DNA from: Oegoconia quadripuncta
Lineage: Eukaryota; Arthropoda; Insecta; Lepidoptera; Autostichidae
Length of the DNA: 64,000 bases
Assembly (NCBI GenBank): GCA_949316235.1
Contig: OX438752.1
Span: 186,001 to 250,000 of the forward strand
Direction of reading: 5' to 3'
Part shown: piece after piece, positions 1-11,850 of the stretch
How positions within the stretch are numbered: position 1 is the stretch's first letter
How the letters are laid out: each line of letters opens with the position of its first letter
Made by a program: the position numbers and the translations under genes
The notes under the pieces: model-generated
Databases searched by the model: none
Told to the model about the DNA's origin: nothing
Seen by the model: only the letters and a program-made list of their open reading frames with translations

Positions 1-1770
1 GTATGTTATTATTATTATTTAATCATTTATTACAAACATGTTTACTTAAATGCATCACTTTATACTCTTAAATTAAAACAAGTTTGTGTGATATTGCACA
101 CACCATTTTAATACTAGGTACCTACTTCTATGCATCTGAGTTAACATAATATGTAGGTATGTACTATTTACTCTATGGTCAGGATAGAGATTGTCAAGAA
201 AACAAAGACAATACTTACTGTGCTTCTGTGCTATTTGTTTGTAGAAATAAGCCTTTCTTATTTCGTGTTACTTTAGAACTGAAACAATAAATTATGTAAT
301 TATTAAAAAAAACATCATAATTACAAAATCATTTAAAGCTAAAACAATTAAGATAGTTAAGTGAAAGGAAAACAGTAATGTAATGGTACGTCCCCTCACT
401 AGCAACTCGTTCCAACACTATAGGGCACGCACGACTCGCGCATTGTGATTGGCTGGCCTCCATGCACTGACCGGAAACCCACCGGCAAGCTCGCGTCAAT
501 GCTCCCCGCACACCTCAGTCCTCATTTTTCGTTATGTGTAGCATTTAATCCTATTGTGAACGCATTGTATCTTTACTAATTTTATTGTAGGTATTACTCA
601 TCATGACGTGACGAGACATGAACTTTATCAATAAACGAGAGACTAAATTGTAGAAACTGATTATAACATAATATTTACTGTTAAGACTCGTAGAAACTAC
701 TGATATAGGTGTATACTGTGGTCAGGAGTTACGGATGATGTTGAATCCATACTAATATTATAAATGCAAAAGAAATAAAACTTACCATATTTTCTTAGCA
801 ATGTTTTTCTTCTTCGTCAGCGATTGTTTGGTTTTTTTATTTTTTTTTATTTCCCATTTTCACAGAATTTTTATCTTGCAATTAAATACTTTATACACAA
901 AATAAAACTATTATACACACAAAAAAAACTTAAGAATGTTAACTACCTACTAATATTATTAGTTCAATAAATCACAATATAAATATGACACAAAAAAGTA
1001 CTTTATAATTCGACGAATTTACACAACAGAAGGGTCGCGACCGCGCAAAATTTGGAACAGGTCCTACCTCGGCAAGGTCTCGCGAGACACTGGCGAGTGC
1101 CGCGTGGATCGAAAATCACTTGAATAATCGATAAAAAAATTAGAAGATGATATAAAAAAAATCGATCGGGAGTAATCCCTCGAGTTATCTATAAACTTTA
1201 TTTTAGTAAATGATTCGCAATATAAAATCATTTATTATAAGAATAACATCGAAAATAGAAGATAAAATGACAGGAAAAGAGGCAACTTTGTGAATTAATT
1301 CTATCGAGCCAACTTTATCAAATCGTGTTTCCATCGGATACATTCCCTAGAATATATCCTCAACAATATAAATAAATTTTCGTAGATTTTAATTTCACTG
1401 TTTACTACTTCAAAAATAAATTCAAAAACGTGTTTATGTGGGAATACCCGGCCTTGTGAAATTGATAAAAATACAGTATTTCTACCGTCAGCGTTGCAGG
1501 GTATGAGCTGTGATGTAACTACACCGGCCCATGCCCCGGGCTAATTGTTACGATAACTCATTCAATGCTGACTGCGTAATGTTTGTACGTAGTAAACAAT
1601 AAATTATCAGTTGTACCTGGCGATATGGCACTCGCTCTGTCTTTGTCTGTCCCAAAAAAGTGGGCAAGAGCATGTCGGACCCTGTTTAATGTAAAGTTCG
1701 GTAGCTGTTTTAAAGCTATTTAAAGTTCAAAGCAAAGTTAGTTTGTTCTATACTATTTGATTCTAGTAGA
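1..1770. other. AT-rich stretch without recognised gene
   Basis: I see no coding region with family resemblance here. A short piece at about 749-775 matches the start of repeat G (see 11595). Two CpG-containing patches (410-520 and 1025-1110) stand out from the AT-rich background but carry no recognisable promoter or exon. Confidence 0.5.
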
Positions 1771-1873
1771 GCGCCGGTGGCTTAGCGGTTAAGACGTGGT
1801 CTCCTAATTTAGGAGGTCTGGGTTCGATTCCCAGGCAGGCCATGTACCAATGAGTTTTTAAATTTAATTTAAT
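1771..1873 (+). repeat. SINE-D, tRNA-derived head only
   Basis: A pol III type 2 promoter is visible: an A box like TGGCTTAGCGG (1778-1788) and a B box GGTTCGATTCC (1821-1831). The body after the tRNA-like head is cut off, and repeat H begins directly at 1874. Other copies are at 21965, 34367 and 54302, where the body continues and ends in a GATGATGATG-type tail. Confidence 0.75.
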
Positions 1874-2290
1874 CTGGGGGCACGGTAGTGCCCCCGCCAA
1901 GTCGAGCGAAAAGGGCACGGCCGTACTATCCTTTTCTCTAAGCCACTCAGGGCTCTATTGACCCCTCTGTAAGTTCCTTTTGGGTAAAGCTAGAGGCCTG
2001 AATTTTCAATGGCGAAAAGTAGATACTGCAACAAGCTACAACCCTAAACTACATGCCATTCCTACTTATAGTTTACGAGCTATAGCCAATTGAAGTTAAG
2101 CAATTTTGTAAGTGACAGACTCACCGATCATCAAAAATATCTAGAACTTCCACTATACCTAGAGAGCTGAAATTTCGCACAGAGCTAGGGTTTAGTACCC
2201 ATATTAAGAGAAAACTTTCGAAATTAGGATCCTTGAAGACCTGGAGTTTTGCGATTGCCAAGGCATTTTATTTGTTATAGATATAAAGAC
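1874..2290 (+). repeat. Repeat H, hairpin-started interspersed repeat
   Basis: It begins with a hairpin-forming GGGGGCAC...GTGCCCCC (1876-1895). The same sequence, more complete, lies inverted at 51243-51708, and a short copy is at 23573. Shared blocks include ACTCACCGATCATCAAAA (about 2122-2139). The right end is not fixed. The class is unknown. The 51-kb copy ends in CTAGT after a GC-rich stem, which is compatible with a Helitron-like 3' end, but that is inference. Confidence 0.55.
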
Positions 2291-2407
2291 GTCTAATATT
2301 AATATAGTCACTGTAGATGTGGCTAACGTAAATAATTAGAAATCAAATTACGATAAAGTTGCTAATTAAGTGCTTCCATACTTACTAAAATAACTGGCTT
2401 GCCTTGG

Positions 2408-2490
2408 CGTGAGATCTCATAACTTTTCTCGGCGGAAGTATTGCGATGTGAGACTTGGCATTTTTGTACATTTTATGTTTTTGATGGGAT
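2408..2490 (+). repeat. Single end of palindromic family P
   Basis: This stretch resembles the right arm end of the foldback at 50016-50710: both have a GAGATCTCA/GGATCTCAC start, GAGACTTGG in the middle and end in TTTTTGATGGGAT. No inverted partner is seen nearby, so this is a solo end or a truncated copy. Confidence 0.6.
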
Positions 2491-2494
2491 TACT

Positions 2495-2656
2495 TATTCA
2501 CTAAGACCCTCTCGAAAAAATCTATTGGTTCCACGAAAGTCTAACCTAACAAAGCATTCGTCCGGCACACTATCATCTAGAACATTTAATAAGTTATCTA
2601 ATTACATTGAAAACGAAGCGAAAGATAAGAAATTTATACAAGCATTAAAATAACTA
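2495..2656 (+). pseudogene. LINE reverse transcriptase C-terminal tail
   Basis: The translation from 2495 runs about 53 codons to a stop and reads like the last segment of a CR1/Jockey-type LINE ORF2: a basic start, then a pattern of SSRTFNKLSNYI and a final lysine-rich FIQALK. The expected RT core is missing. It directly follows a family P end, so the LINE fragment or the P end has been truncated there. An AT-rich tail follows to about 2720. Confidence 0.45.
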
Positions 2657-2825
2657 TTAATTAAAAAATGCTATTACACAATAAATGAATACATGACCGA
2701 CAATTTTAAAAATGAAATCAATTGCCGAAATCATTGACTTATCGAATATATCGACGACATCCATTTACATAACGTTTATTGGAATTGCGCGACTAGTTGT
2801 CCTCAGTGCATGCAATATGCCCTAG

Positions 2826-2940
2826 CAGGCGGTGTGTGCGGGGGGCGGGGCGAGTCGCGGCCGCATTCCCGCCGCTAGATATCGGGTTTATTGAGACCCG
2901 TTCCTGCGTCCCTCCCCCCCTCCCCCCGCACACCCGCCTA
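2826..2940. other. GC-rich inverted repeat with G/C runs
   Basis: A left arm with GTGTGTGCGGGGGGCGGGG (2832-2850) is matched in inverse by CCCCCCTCCCCCCGCACACCC (about 2915-2936). The loop holds a NotI-like GCGGCCGC and a short palindrome around GGGTTTATTGAGACCC. It stands out in the AT-rich surroundings and could form a hairpin or G-quadruplex. No gene is attached. Confidence 0.6.
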
Positions 2941-3436
2941 CACTCACAAGATCCCCATAGTTGATGAAGGGGCTCGCAATTCGTTTGATGTGACAGTGGT
3001 GATGGAATAAGATGGAATAAGATGTTGAACCAACAAGATGTTTTTTGATGGAAAAGCAGAAGATTGGTGTTCCGGGCCCCTACCTTTCCACTGTCTTCTT
3101 ATCATGAGAATAACATATGAAGCAGTAGGGGGCTGTGATTGGATCCATAGCTTGGGCATCACAAGTTGAAATAGTTTATTATAATTATAACGTGTATAGA
3201 ATATGAAATCGAAATTTGCAATAATTTCTTAATTTTTCATTAATTATCAATTTATTCTATAATAATAATAAATTTGGTTCAATAACTTAATAAGGTATAT
3301 TTTATTAATTGAACCCAATATGTTACGGGAATAATCTTACACAATATTCATTTACCAATAACGTTAGTTTTAATTTGATAACACCAAACACATTTCAAAA
3401 TTCCATTTGTCCCAGACTAACCCTCAGGTTTCAGCA

Positions 3437-3636
3437 GAATACCAGTGTTTTGCCCGCCTCGGGCAAATCCATACACTGAGCTGTAGCCCTTTTGTAAACT
3501 GCGGCACACAAATAATATTTGTTTGTTTCTGTACTTGTGTTTTATTGTTTCAGTTGTATTTTTCATATGTAAAATTTGTTATGTGTGTGTATATGGATGC
3601 AAATAAACGCTTATCTATCTATCTTATCTATTTAAA
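3437..3636 (+). repeat. LINE-F 3' end with TATC tail
   Basis: A noncoding LINE-type 3' end: an AATAAACGC polyadenylation-like signal at 3601, then the short tandem tail (TATC)n. Related tails are at 21740-21925 (+), 10490-10560 (-) and 14743-14889 (-). No RT coding remains. Confidence 0.5.
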
Positions 3637-3712
3637 AACCCAGAAAGTCTGACACTATATTTTGTATTTCGCGGCCGTTATGTCGATTTTTTAACCCTCG
3701 ATGAAAAACGAT

Positions 3713-5381
3713 TATACAATGTGTCCCGGAGAGAAGTGACCAGCGGGCGTAGTTTGAAAATTTATACAAAATTATCGATAAATCATTTAAATTTAGAGAC
3801 CTAACTGCTTTTGTTTTTTAAAAATTGTTAATCCTTTTTTTTTAATAGACATGTCTGACCTTCTGCACTATTTTAGTCATAATTTCTTTGTTTTTACGTC
3901 TTTCCCTATTTTTTTTTTTTAATTCAGTGCTGTTATTATTATTCATCAAATTAAGTTATGAAAATTATCCCAAAACAAATAAATAATTTATTAAAAAAGA
4001 AATAAACTTAAAATTCGACCAACAAAACTGTATTTCTTTAAGTTTAAAAATAAAAAAACGAAAAATGTCCCTATAACATCATGTTTTTTTTTAATTATTA
4101 TGATACTACATGATATTCTCTAAAATATCCTCGAACAATGTTTTATGTTATTTCAAATAAATGTGAACGTACGAGACATTGTAATTGACCTTTTATGCTC
4201 CAGTAACTAGATAGAGATAAGTTTAAAAAAATGAAAGTAATGTTTTAAGCAGTTTATTTGCACATTTAAGTGTTTTGTTATTACAATGAATCATTTTGAT
4301 TTTAACATGGTAGTTTAATAATAAATAAAAGATACTTAATATGTTAAAATGGTTGTTTATTAAGAAAAATCAGGTAATTAATTAATTATGTTTTCAAAAT
4401 GACCGCCGTCAGCGGTTATGCAGGCCAGGCCAATGAAAATTATCCAAGATGGATTGGCAGAGGCGGTCCAGTAGCATGGCCCCCGAGGTCACCAGACTTG
4501 ACGCCTCTTGATTATTATTTCTGGGGCTACATGAAGCAAAAAGTTTATGCTGTGCCAATAATTTCAAGAGACCAGCTGAAACAGAGAATCGATGCTGCTG
4601 CCGCAGAAATAGCGCAGAATCATGCAGAAATAAGGCGAACTACACTAAGGATGTCATTTAGGGCCCTGGCCTGCATAACCGCTGACGGCGGTCATTTTGA
4701 AAACATAATTAATTAATTACCTGATTTTTCTTAATAAACAACCATTTTAACAAATTAAGTATCTTTTATTTATTATTAAACTATCATGTTAAAATCAAAA
4801 TGATTCATTGTAATAACAAAACACTTAAATGTGCAAATAAACTGCTTAAAACATTACTTTCATTTTTTTAAACTTATCTCTATCTAGTTACTGGAGCATA
4901 AAAGGTCAATTTCAATGTCTCGTACGTTCACATTTATTTGAAATAACTAAAAACATTGTTCGAGGATATTTTAGAGAATATCATGTAGTATCATAATAAT
5001 TAAAAAAAAACATGATGTTATAGGGACATTTTTCGTTTTTTTATTTTTAAACTTAAAGAAATACAGTTTTGTTGGTCGAATTTTAAGTTTATTTCTTTTT
5101 TAATAAATTATTTATTTGTTTTGGGATAATTTTCATAACTTAATTTGATGAATAATAATAACAGCACTGAATTAAAAAAAAAGAATTGGGAAAGACGTAA
5201 AAACAAAGAAATTATGACTAAAATAGTGCAGAAGGTCAGAGATGTCTATTAAAAAAAAAGAATTAACAATTTTTAAAAAACAAAAGCAGTTAGGTCTCTA
5301 AATTTAAATGATTTATCGATAATTTTGTATAAATTTTCAAACTACGCCCGCTGGTCACTTCTCTCCGGGACACATTGTATA
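3713..5381. mobile_element. Palindromic Tc1/mariner-like foldback element
   Basis: Two inverted arms, 3713-4429 and 4665-5381, each 717 bp with no net length difference, flank a 235-bp centre. The outer ends read TACAATGTGTCCCGGAGAG inward and sit next to TA dinucleotides on both sides, as expected of the IS630-Tc1-mariner superfamily. The centre and right arm encode a transposase C-terminus. The left arm is therefore an inverted copy of the 3' end of the transposon, including its last codons. It cannot make a full transposase, so it is nonautonomous. Confidence 0.85.
4423..4716 (+). pseudogene. Tc1/mariner-like transposase C-terminal fragment
   Basis: About 97 codons resembling the end of an IS630-Tc1-mariner DDE/D transposase. 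The visible signature is AWPPRSPDLTPLDYYFWG, which holds the last catalytic aspartate (in PLD), followed by a helical tail and a CITADGGHFEN ending. The earlier two catalytic acids and the DNA-binding helices are absent. The ORF can be opened at 4399, but its first codons lie in the inverted left arm and are antisense copies of its own last codons, so that start is an artefact of the foldback. Function is not expected. Confidence 0.8.
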
Positions 5382-5481
5382 TTATGTGTTTATAGAAATA
5401 GAAATTTATTTCGCTCGAAATGTGGTAACAATAATGGTCTTAAATAAACATATAACGTTGTCTTTATACTGGGTATAAAGA

Positions 5482-5544
5482 CGCACACACGAATGTGTGC
5501 GTGCGCGTGTGTGCGTGTGTGCGCGTGTGCGCGTTTGTGTGTAT

Positions 5545-5575
<31 letters not shown>

Positions 5576-5576
5576 G
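5482..5576. repeat. GT/GTGC microsatellite
   Basis: Imperfect (GT)n with interspersed GC steps, ending in a pure GT run near 5550-5572. Confidence 0.9.
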
Positions 5577-5577
5577 G

Positions 5578-6158
5578 AGATAAATTACTAATTATAAGCT
5601 AGATAATTGCCATGCATGAGTGCCCGGTGATGACATACGTACTTTTTGTGACACCTGTAAATATACCTTTGTAACATTTTACATAAATAAGCATTCCTTT
5701 TTTAAGCTCGAATAACAAATGCCCTTTACGTATTTTTGTCTCACAGGCTGTAGCCTAATTAGCCCGTGGGTAAATTAGGCTTTGGTAAAGAATGGCTCAT
5801 TTCTAGATGTTTTGGCGAACAGCGCTCTCTGTGTGTTTCAGGCTTATCTCTTAAAGTTGGGTGGTATGTGGTTGAAACGAAAGGATTATGGTCGGGCATT
5901 AACGCAAAAACAAAACGAAATAAAGTGTGGAACGTCCCCTTATCGACACTTTGATCAATTTTTGATTGTTGTCGAACAAAAGAGCGAAATGGTGCTGTTG
6001 ACTAATTCATGTATTCATTATCTGTAACCACAGAATACATAATAACCGCTAACATGGTGACCGGTGCTATTATTGCAAAGGTTCATCGCCATTACTTACA
6101 CGTTAAATTTAACTTATCTCTCAAACTAAATGTTCACGTTGTAAAATGTAGTTTATAT
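5578..6158. other. No recognised feature
   Basis: Two overlapping short ORFs (5766-6027) have no family resemblance and are read as chance ORFs. Confidence 0.4.
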
Positions 6159-6243
6159 CTTGACGACCTGTTTTGTGAAGTGGTCAAAAACGCGGACTGC
6201 TATACTAACAGGCTGCAGGTTCGAGTCCCTTATACATTACTAA
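6159..6243 (+). repeat. SINE-B tRNA-like head, diverged
   Basis: It aligns with the heads of the SINE-B copies at 41055 and 61761: GACGACCTG start, GACTGCTATAC middle and B box GGTTCGAGTCC (6218-6228). The body is missing or too diverged to follow. Confidence 0.5.
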
Positions 6244-6381
6244 TTTGAAGCCAATTTCGGATTACATACACAGTATTCATAAGTTTATTTAAATGGGCGG
6301 AAAGCTTTAAAATAAAAATAATAAGTAAACGAAATAAATCATCAATGCTAAATAATACAATGATCAATTATTATCTATCAC

Positions 6382-6612
6382 CGACCGATTGGTGTAGTGG
6401 ATAGTGACCCTATCAGCGAAACCAACGGTTGCGGGTTCGAATCCCGCGAGGGGTAAATGTTTGTGTGATGAATACGAACATTTATTCCCGAGTCTTGGAT
6501 GTTTATATAAATATTTATGTATGTTTATCCGTTATCTAGTATCCATAGCACAAGCTTTGCTTAGTTTGGGACTAGATGATTGGTGTAAAAATAAGAAATA
6601 TTTATTTATTTA
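6382..6612 (+). repeat. SINE-A, near full length
   Basis: A tRNA-derived SINE. The A box region is TGGTGTAGTGGATAGTG (6390-6406) and the B box is GGTTCGAATCC (6434-6444). The body runs through TTATCTAGTATCCATAG to GGGACTAGATGATTGGTG and ends in an ATTT-rich tail. Copies share the same orientation at 25334 and 49666. Confidence 0.85.
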
Positions 6613-6972
6613 TAATTATTTTCATATCATACTTTTTTATTTATTTAGTGTGGGTCTAGATGGTGCGGTATGTATGTCCAAAGATATTTTCATACTCATA
6701 ATTTACTCATACTCCTAATTCTTTATTTCCATAAACTTCAATTAGAGCACTCGGACACGTCAACATACATAAAAAGTACAATGCATGACCATTATATAAG
6801 GTACCTATTTAAAAATAATCGAAGTTACTGCTGTAAAGGGGCATTGTTAATTCTCTCATAAGCTAAGCTACTGTCGAGAGGCATTGTCAAGTAAATACAA
6901 TAAAATATTCATATAACATAATAAATAGCTGCGTATAGAGGCATTGTCAAACTTATGTATTAATCATTAAAT

Positions 6973-7149
6973 GGTTGGTGGTAGGGCATTTTAAATGTCC
7001 GCCTGGCTAGCTACCAAGATCTTATCTAAATCTGCCGCCAAGCAGCAATGTTAATGGCATTGTAGTGTTACGATCGTCAGAGACAAGATAGCCAGTCTTC
7101 CAAATAAGATGGGGTTTCCGGGTCAATTCGCTTCAACCTTCATCTTCAC
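6973..7149 (+). repeat. SINE-C body, head missing
   Basis: It carries the SINE-C body marks GGTGGTAGGGCATTTTAAA, GTCCGCCTGGCTAGCTACC and GATAAG-like ATAGCCAGTC. The tRNA-like head (B box GGTTCGATCCC in other copies) is absent. Full copies are at 10161 and 49293. Confidence 0.7.
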
Positions 7150-7455
7150 TTCAAAAAATCCAGCCACGGTCTGTGATAGAAAGACTTACCGATATTACCG
7201 ATATTATTACCGAAATTATAAAATTGTATTAGTTGAATACTTTTATGTATATAAAAGAAAAGAAAAGAAAATTTTCTTGCGCCGCTTCTTTTCCCACAGA
7301 TGATTTCCCTTTCCGAAGCGGTGGTAGCTTGCACATACTTTCTGACCGAAAATGCTTAGCCCTATTTTTATTTCCAATACATTTAAATTGACATTTAACA
7401 AATGATATCATGTATCTTACGTTGAAATAATTGCTTGAAGTTTGAAGTTTGAAGT

Positions 7456-7576
7456 TATGAAGGTCGCGGAAAGTCGTTGGATGCAGGCCGCTTCCAATCT
7501 GTCGCTCGGAAGATGTATGGCAGAGGCCTGTATTCAGCAATGGACTTTTTGTAGCTGATATGATGATGATGATGAA
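7456..7576 (+). pseudogene. RTE-type LINE 3' fragment with GAT tail
   Basis: It matches the end of an RTE-clade ORF as seen at 59000-59245: a SRWMQA-like peptide, then CAATGGACTTTTTGTAGCTG and a (GAT)n tail at 7561-7575. Frame is lost inside. Only about 120 bp remain. Confidence 0.6.
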
Positions 7577-7759
7577 ATCACATTCTTGGAGATTGAAAGT
7601 CTTTTTCATTCCCGACTCAGTGGAGTGAAGCCTATGTCTGCCTGCATGTATGTGGCTCTGCAACGTCAAAACGGCTGAACCGATTTACAAGCGTTATTTG
7701 TCGTTCGTTTGGCGGTGGTTCAATAATTAACATACAAACTTTCGCTTTTATATTAGTTT

Positions 7760-8490
7760 GATTAAAATGACGTAGGTTTTCGACCATGGCATTTTTCGTG
7801 CCCACTCTGTCTTTGAGTAGAGTACGTGCGAAATTACAATTAATAGAGTCATGCTACTAACTTAGGTAGCACTTAACCTAGCATTTGAAACCCCCTCTGA
7901 ACCCGACAGTATAAATATATCGCTACATTTCGCAATCAAACACAGTTTTATCTCTGTTTAGCCATAAATTGCGTTTATTTTCCCCTCGACATATAAAAGA
8001 CATCAACGCGTCCCACTCCGCGCGCACGCGCAGCGAGCTCCCCGAAGACACGTACACAACCTTGGTTCAAGCACGAGTGTCGATAGTTCACGCTCATTCT
8101 TAGAACGCGCTAACGAAGTGTTCTTGGCAATAACAGATCGGCTGTTGGGGCAGTTAGTCCAGTAAAAATACGCAATTTTTGTGGTGTAACTTTATAATCT
8201 TAAAGTTCCTGATTTTCTGTAGAACGATAGAGTACCCATTAGTAATAACATACATGTTTTCTAACAAGCTTGCTTTAGGTATAGTGTAGGTATTTAGTTA
8301 TAAAACCTACAATATTAAATTAAAGTGACCACTGTGAACTTCATTGCGTTGTAGAAGATGCTAAGATCTCCTAAAACAATTTTCAAAAAAAATTATCAAT
8401 GGCTACTTTATAACTTCTAAAAATAGTTTATTGAGTCGTGATTAATTTTTAATAAATATAAAGAAGTTATTGATCGATTATTCTGAAAAT
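7760..8490. other. No recognised gene
   Basis: A TATAAATA (7911-7918) with a purine start about 30 bp downstream could be a weak promoter, but no exon follows that I can support. A CpG-rich block lies at 8005-8160. Confidence 0.35.
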
Positions 8491-8496
8491 AGTTAC

Positions 8497-8650
8497 AAGA
8501 AAGAAAGAAAAAAATCTTTATTGTACACAGCTTAAAAATATACACAGTGATATTATTTTAACAGGTGTACAAAGGCGGTCTTATCGCTTATAGCGATCTC
8601 TTCCAGAAAACCATGGCAAAGGAACTACACTACTGCTGCGTAGAGTTCTA
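8497..8650 (-). repeat. LINE-D 3' end
   Basis: On the minus strand it reads GAAGAGATCGCTATAAGCG, then TGTACACCTG and an AATAAAGATTTTTT-like end, the same 3' end as that of the LINE at 14892-17217. It is 5' truncated and noncoding. Confidence 0.6.
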
Positions 8651-9018
8651 AATATGCATGTGACGCAATGAAATTCACAGTGCTAATGTTAATCTAATAG
8701 TCTATGTTTTATTACTAAATACCTAAACTATATCTAAAACAAGCTACCGATTTGTTAGAAAAAATTGTTATTCCATCACTGACAGATACTCTATCCATGT
8801 GCAAAAAATCACGGCCTTTATGATTATAGGATGTTCAAAGTGTATCCTTACTGGACTGAGTTGGCTCCAAAAGGACTTATTTATTTATTTTATTTTCTTG
8901 GGAAAACCAACAGCTGTTTTACAAATTATAACTTAAACTAAAAAACTGATGTAATGAGGTTTCCACTGATAGAACCTCCTTAAACTTAATTAAAAATAAA
9001 AAAAACTATACATTGTAA

Positions 9019-9465
9019 TTTTTTTTTTATATGAGAGGGCGGCAAACGAACATGCGGGTCACCTGATGGAAAGCAATCACCGCCGCCCATGGACACCGGC
9101 AACACCAAAAGGGTCACAGATGCGTTGCCGGCCTTTGAGGAAGGTGTAGGCTCGTTTCTTGAAGGTTCCAATGTCGTACTCGTTCGGGAATACCGCTGCC
9201 GGAAGTCCGTTCCACAGGGTGGTCGTATGTGGTAAGAAGTTTCTTGAGAAACGTACAGTGGTAGACTTCCACTCATCCAGGTGATGTGGATGGAAATTTA
9301 ATTTTCTCCGAGAAGTGTATCGGTTAAATTGAGCAGCGGGTATTAGCTCGAACAGTTCTTCAGAACACTCCCCATGAAATATGCGATAGAGAATGCAGAG
9401 GGACGCGACGTCTCTTCGCAACGCCAGGGGATCCAGTCGGTCAGTGAGGAAGTGTGTGAGGAGTG
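9019..9465 (-). pseudogene. LINE-R C-terminal coding fragment and 3' end
   Basis: On the minus strand about 114 codons (9421-9077) read like the last part of a Jockey-type [23 protein letters not shown], then [10 protein letters not shown] and [15 protein letters not shown]. It ends at a stop and goes on into a CCCTCTCATATAAAAAAAA tail. The RT core is missing (5' truncation). Shorter copies are at 22845 and 25738. Confidence 0.75.
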
Positions 9466-9556
9466 AGTGAGGAATTAGAGAACGGTTGGAAAAATTAATC
9501 TTATATTATATTTATATAGTTGTAGAGTGTGTATACAATGTGTTATATAGTGCCAA

Positions 9557-9557
<1 letters not shown>

Positions 9558-9599
<42 letters not shown>
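9558..9599. repeat. AT microsatellite
   Basis: A pure (AT)n run of about 40 bp, followed by the palindrome-like AATCTATAGATTATAT. Confidence 0.9.
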
Positions 9600-9601
<2 letters not shown>

Positions 9602-10160
9602 CTATAGATTATATATGTATATACTTAACACAAGTGTCAAACTTCAAGCCTTTATTTCATCATAAGATACATAATATCATTTGTTGTAAGAGAATACCCT
9701 AAAATTAAATATTTTGCACGATTTATTTGACCACCTTGTCGGCGTGATTCATATGTATACCCATATACAGCTTTCTAGTACGAAGAGCCTCTGAGCTAAG
9801 CCTCAAACAAATAGAAAGAACACTAAAAACTGCACTAAAATCGGGTCACGCCTTACTGAAATATATTGAGAAAATGGCTGGACAACACATAACACCCATC
9901 GTGTGTCGTCGGGAGTTACTAAATTAATGAGCATCGTAATATTCCTTACAATGTTCCACTGCACAGCGCGCGCCGCACACAGACACGCGAACAAACAAAC
10001 CGCTGCATAACAATTAAATTATATCTTTGTTCAAATGTTTGCCTTGGCCCTTGATAAGCTCGCTGCAGTCGAGTACGGTCGGCAACGGAGGTTGATCCAC
10101 ACTCTGCGACCGCTTCGATCCAACTGGACATCGGTAAGTCTTTCTATCGCAGATCGTGGC

Positions 10161-10469
10161 TGGATTTTTTCGGGTTAGCACCTGACCTTAATCACACCTA
10201 ATGTTAAGTGAAGATGAGGTCGAAGATGCAAGCGTACTGACTCGGAAACCCCATCTTATTTGGAGGACTGGCTATCTTGTCTCTGACGATCGGAACACTA
10301 CAATGCTATTAACATTGCTGCTTGGCGGCAGACTTAGATAAGATGGCGGAATATAGCTAGCTAGGCAGACATTTAAAATGCCCTATCACCAACCAAACCG
10401 AGTACGGGCCGAACCCGCGACCTCCGATTCGTAAACCCAATGTTATTTAGATTGAGCCACGGAGGCGGG
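10161..10469 (-). repeat. SINE-C, near full length
   Basis: The tRNA-like head is at the right end: on the minus strand CCGCCTCCGTGGCTCAAT holds an A box and GTCGCGGGTTCG leads into the B box (diverged here). The body ends at the left with CATTAGGTGTGATTAAGG and a T-rich (A-rich on minus) tail near 10161. Confidence 0.75.
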
Positions 10470-10489
10470 TGTCGATAGATAGATAAATA

Positions 10490-10560
10490 GATGAGCATTT
10501 ATTTGCATCTATGTACACATAACAAATTTTACAAATGAAATAGCTGCGCAGCTTTCTCAG
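10490..10560 (-). repeat. LINE-F 3' tail
   Basis: GATA-rich tail, then the inverse of GATGCAAATAAATG as in the 3437-3636 copy. Confidence 0.45.
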
Positions 10561-10958
10561 CTGCCTCCGCACTCCCCGCATTCCTCTAAACGGCTCTAAT
10601 GGATAACTACGTGCTTAACCGCGAACTAACGTCGATAACCGGAGCACTATCACTACACCAGTAGACAGATCCAGTATCCGGCGGTCAGTATTTGCTGCTC
10701 CACTTTACTTTCGGCCATATTCTATGAACGGTTAGAGAGTTGATAATTTCTGATTAGCAAAGATGAATGGACACTTGCGCAGCTTTTTCGGCTTAGTATG
10801 AAATTATTGAATTGTGTATACCCTAAAAAATATTATGAATGTAAACAGTCTATTACTACCTGGATTCAACCTTTAAACTATGACGAGACCGAGAAATTAT
10901 TACTCTCAATACATTGAATACTTACACGATTATAGAATTCCGCATGTTCACACGCAAA

Positions 10959-10964
10959 CATACA

Positions 10965-10995
<31 letters not shown>
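10959..10995. repeat. CA microsatellite
   Basis: A (CA)n run of about 35 bp. Confidence 0.9.
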
Positions 10996-11000
<5 letters not shown>

Positions 11001-11224
11001 ATCATAGCAATAGATAGATTATTGCTACTCATTTCATTTCTTTTGTAATTGTTATTTAAGTTTATTTACTTATTCTTAAGTTTAATCAGCAATATGTTGT
11101 TATGGAGGAGCGAGACTCCCTGACACAAGTATTCTAATACTTACTAGGTAGTCTCAACCACGTGCATTTAAAAGTAAGGTCTTGAAATGAATAAACATTT
11201 TTAATTTTAATTTTAATTGAACAT

Positions 11225-11510
11225 CTAGAAAACCCACGAGTGTGTCCGGGAACATGAATATATATCGGTGTGTAAAAAGAATAGAAATAACACATCTCTT
11301 CCCGTGGGTATCGTAAAAGGCGATTATGGGACATTGCAACATCTACAGACTTGCACGTTTTAAAGGGGTTGGGCTCACCCCCTGTCACGTATGCATTTCT
11401 CTATATTTCGTAAGTTAAACCGTGGATGTGGTTTCAAACATTATTTAGATCACCCAATTGTTAATGTTTGGGTTATCTCTGACCACCCCATTTGGGATAA
11501 AGGTCGTGAC
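11225..11510. repeat. Repeat K, unclassified
   Basis: Blocks CTTCCCGTGGGTATCGTAAA, GGGCTCACCCCCTGTCAC and CATTTGGGATAAAGGTCGTG recur at 17276-17345, 17945-17990, 18362-18495 and 62465-62570 in different pieces. This marks an interspersed repeat, probably a LINE end, but I cannot name it. Confidence 0.5.
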
Positions 11511-11594
11511 GTTATATATGTAACCCGTAGTGCATAAAAAAAAATCACCGCCTCACATCTCAAGTCATCGCTTGTATTTGAGTGAAATCTAACT

Positions 11595-11850
11595 ATTATA
11601 ACTAATATTATAAATGCGAAAATAATTGGATGTTTGTGTGTTTGTTTGTTGCTCAATCACGGCCAAACGGATGAACGAATTTGGATGGAATTTAGTATAA
11701 AGGTAGAACATACCCTGGATTGAGACATAGGATGTTCTTTATCCCGATAAATACAGTAGTCCTGCGGGATAAACAAATTAAACATATTTGCGATAAAGTC
11801 ATTCAAATCGCGGGCGTAATGGTAGTAATAAATAAATATGAATTTCCCAT
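11595..11850 (+). repeat. Repeat G, unclassified interspersed repeat
   Basis: It starts AACTAATATTATAAATGCGA, has GTTGCTCAATCACGGC and ACATACCCTGGATTGAGACA, and ends in a GGGATAAAC...GCGGGCG segment. Copies are at 22812, 51890 and 62846. Such copies often end in CTAGT elsewhere in the window, which would suit a Helitron-like end, or they may be an RTE 3' region. I cannot decide. Confidence 0.6.

Noticed and set aside
7911..7950. TATA promoter
   Set aside because: TATAAATA is common in AT-rich DNA and no exon or strong initiator follows.
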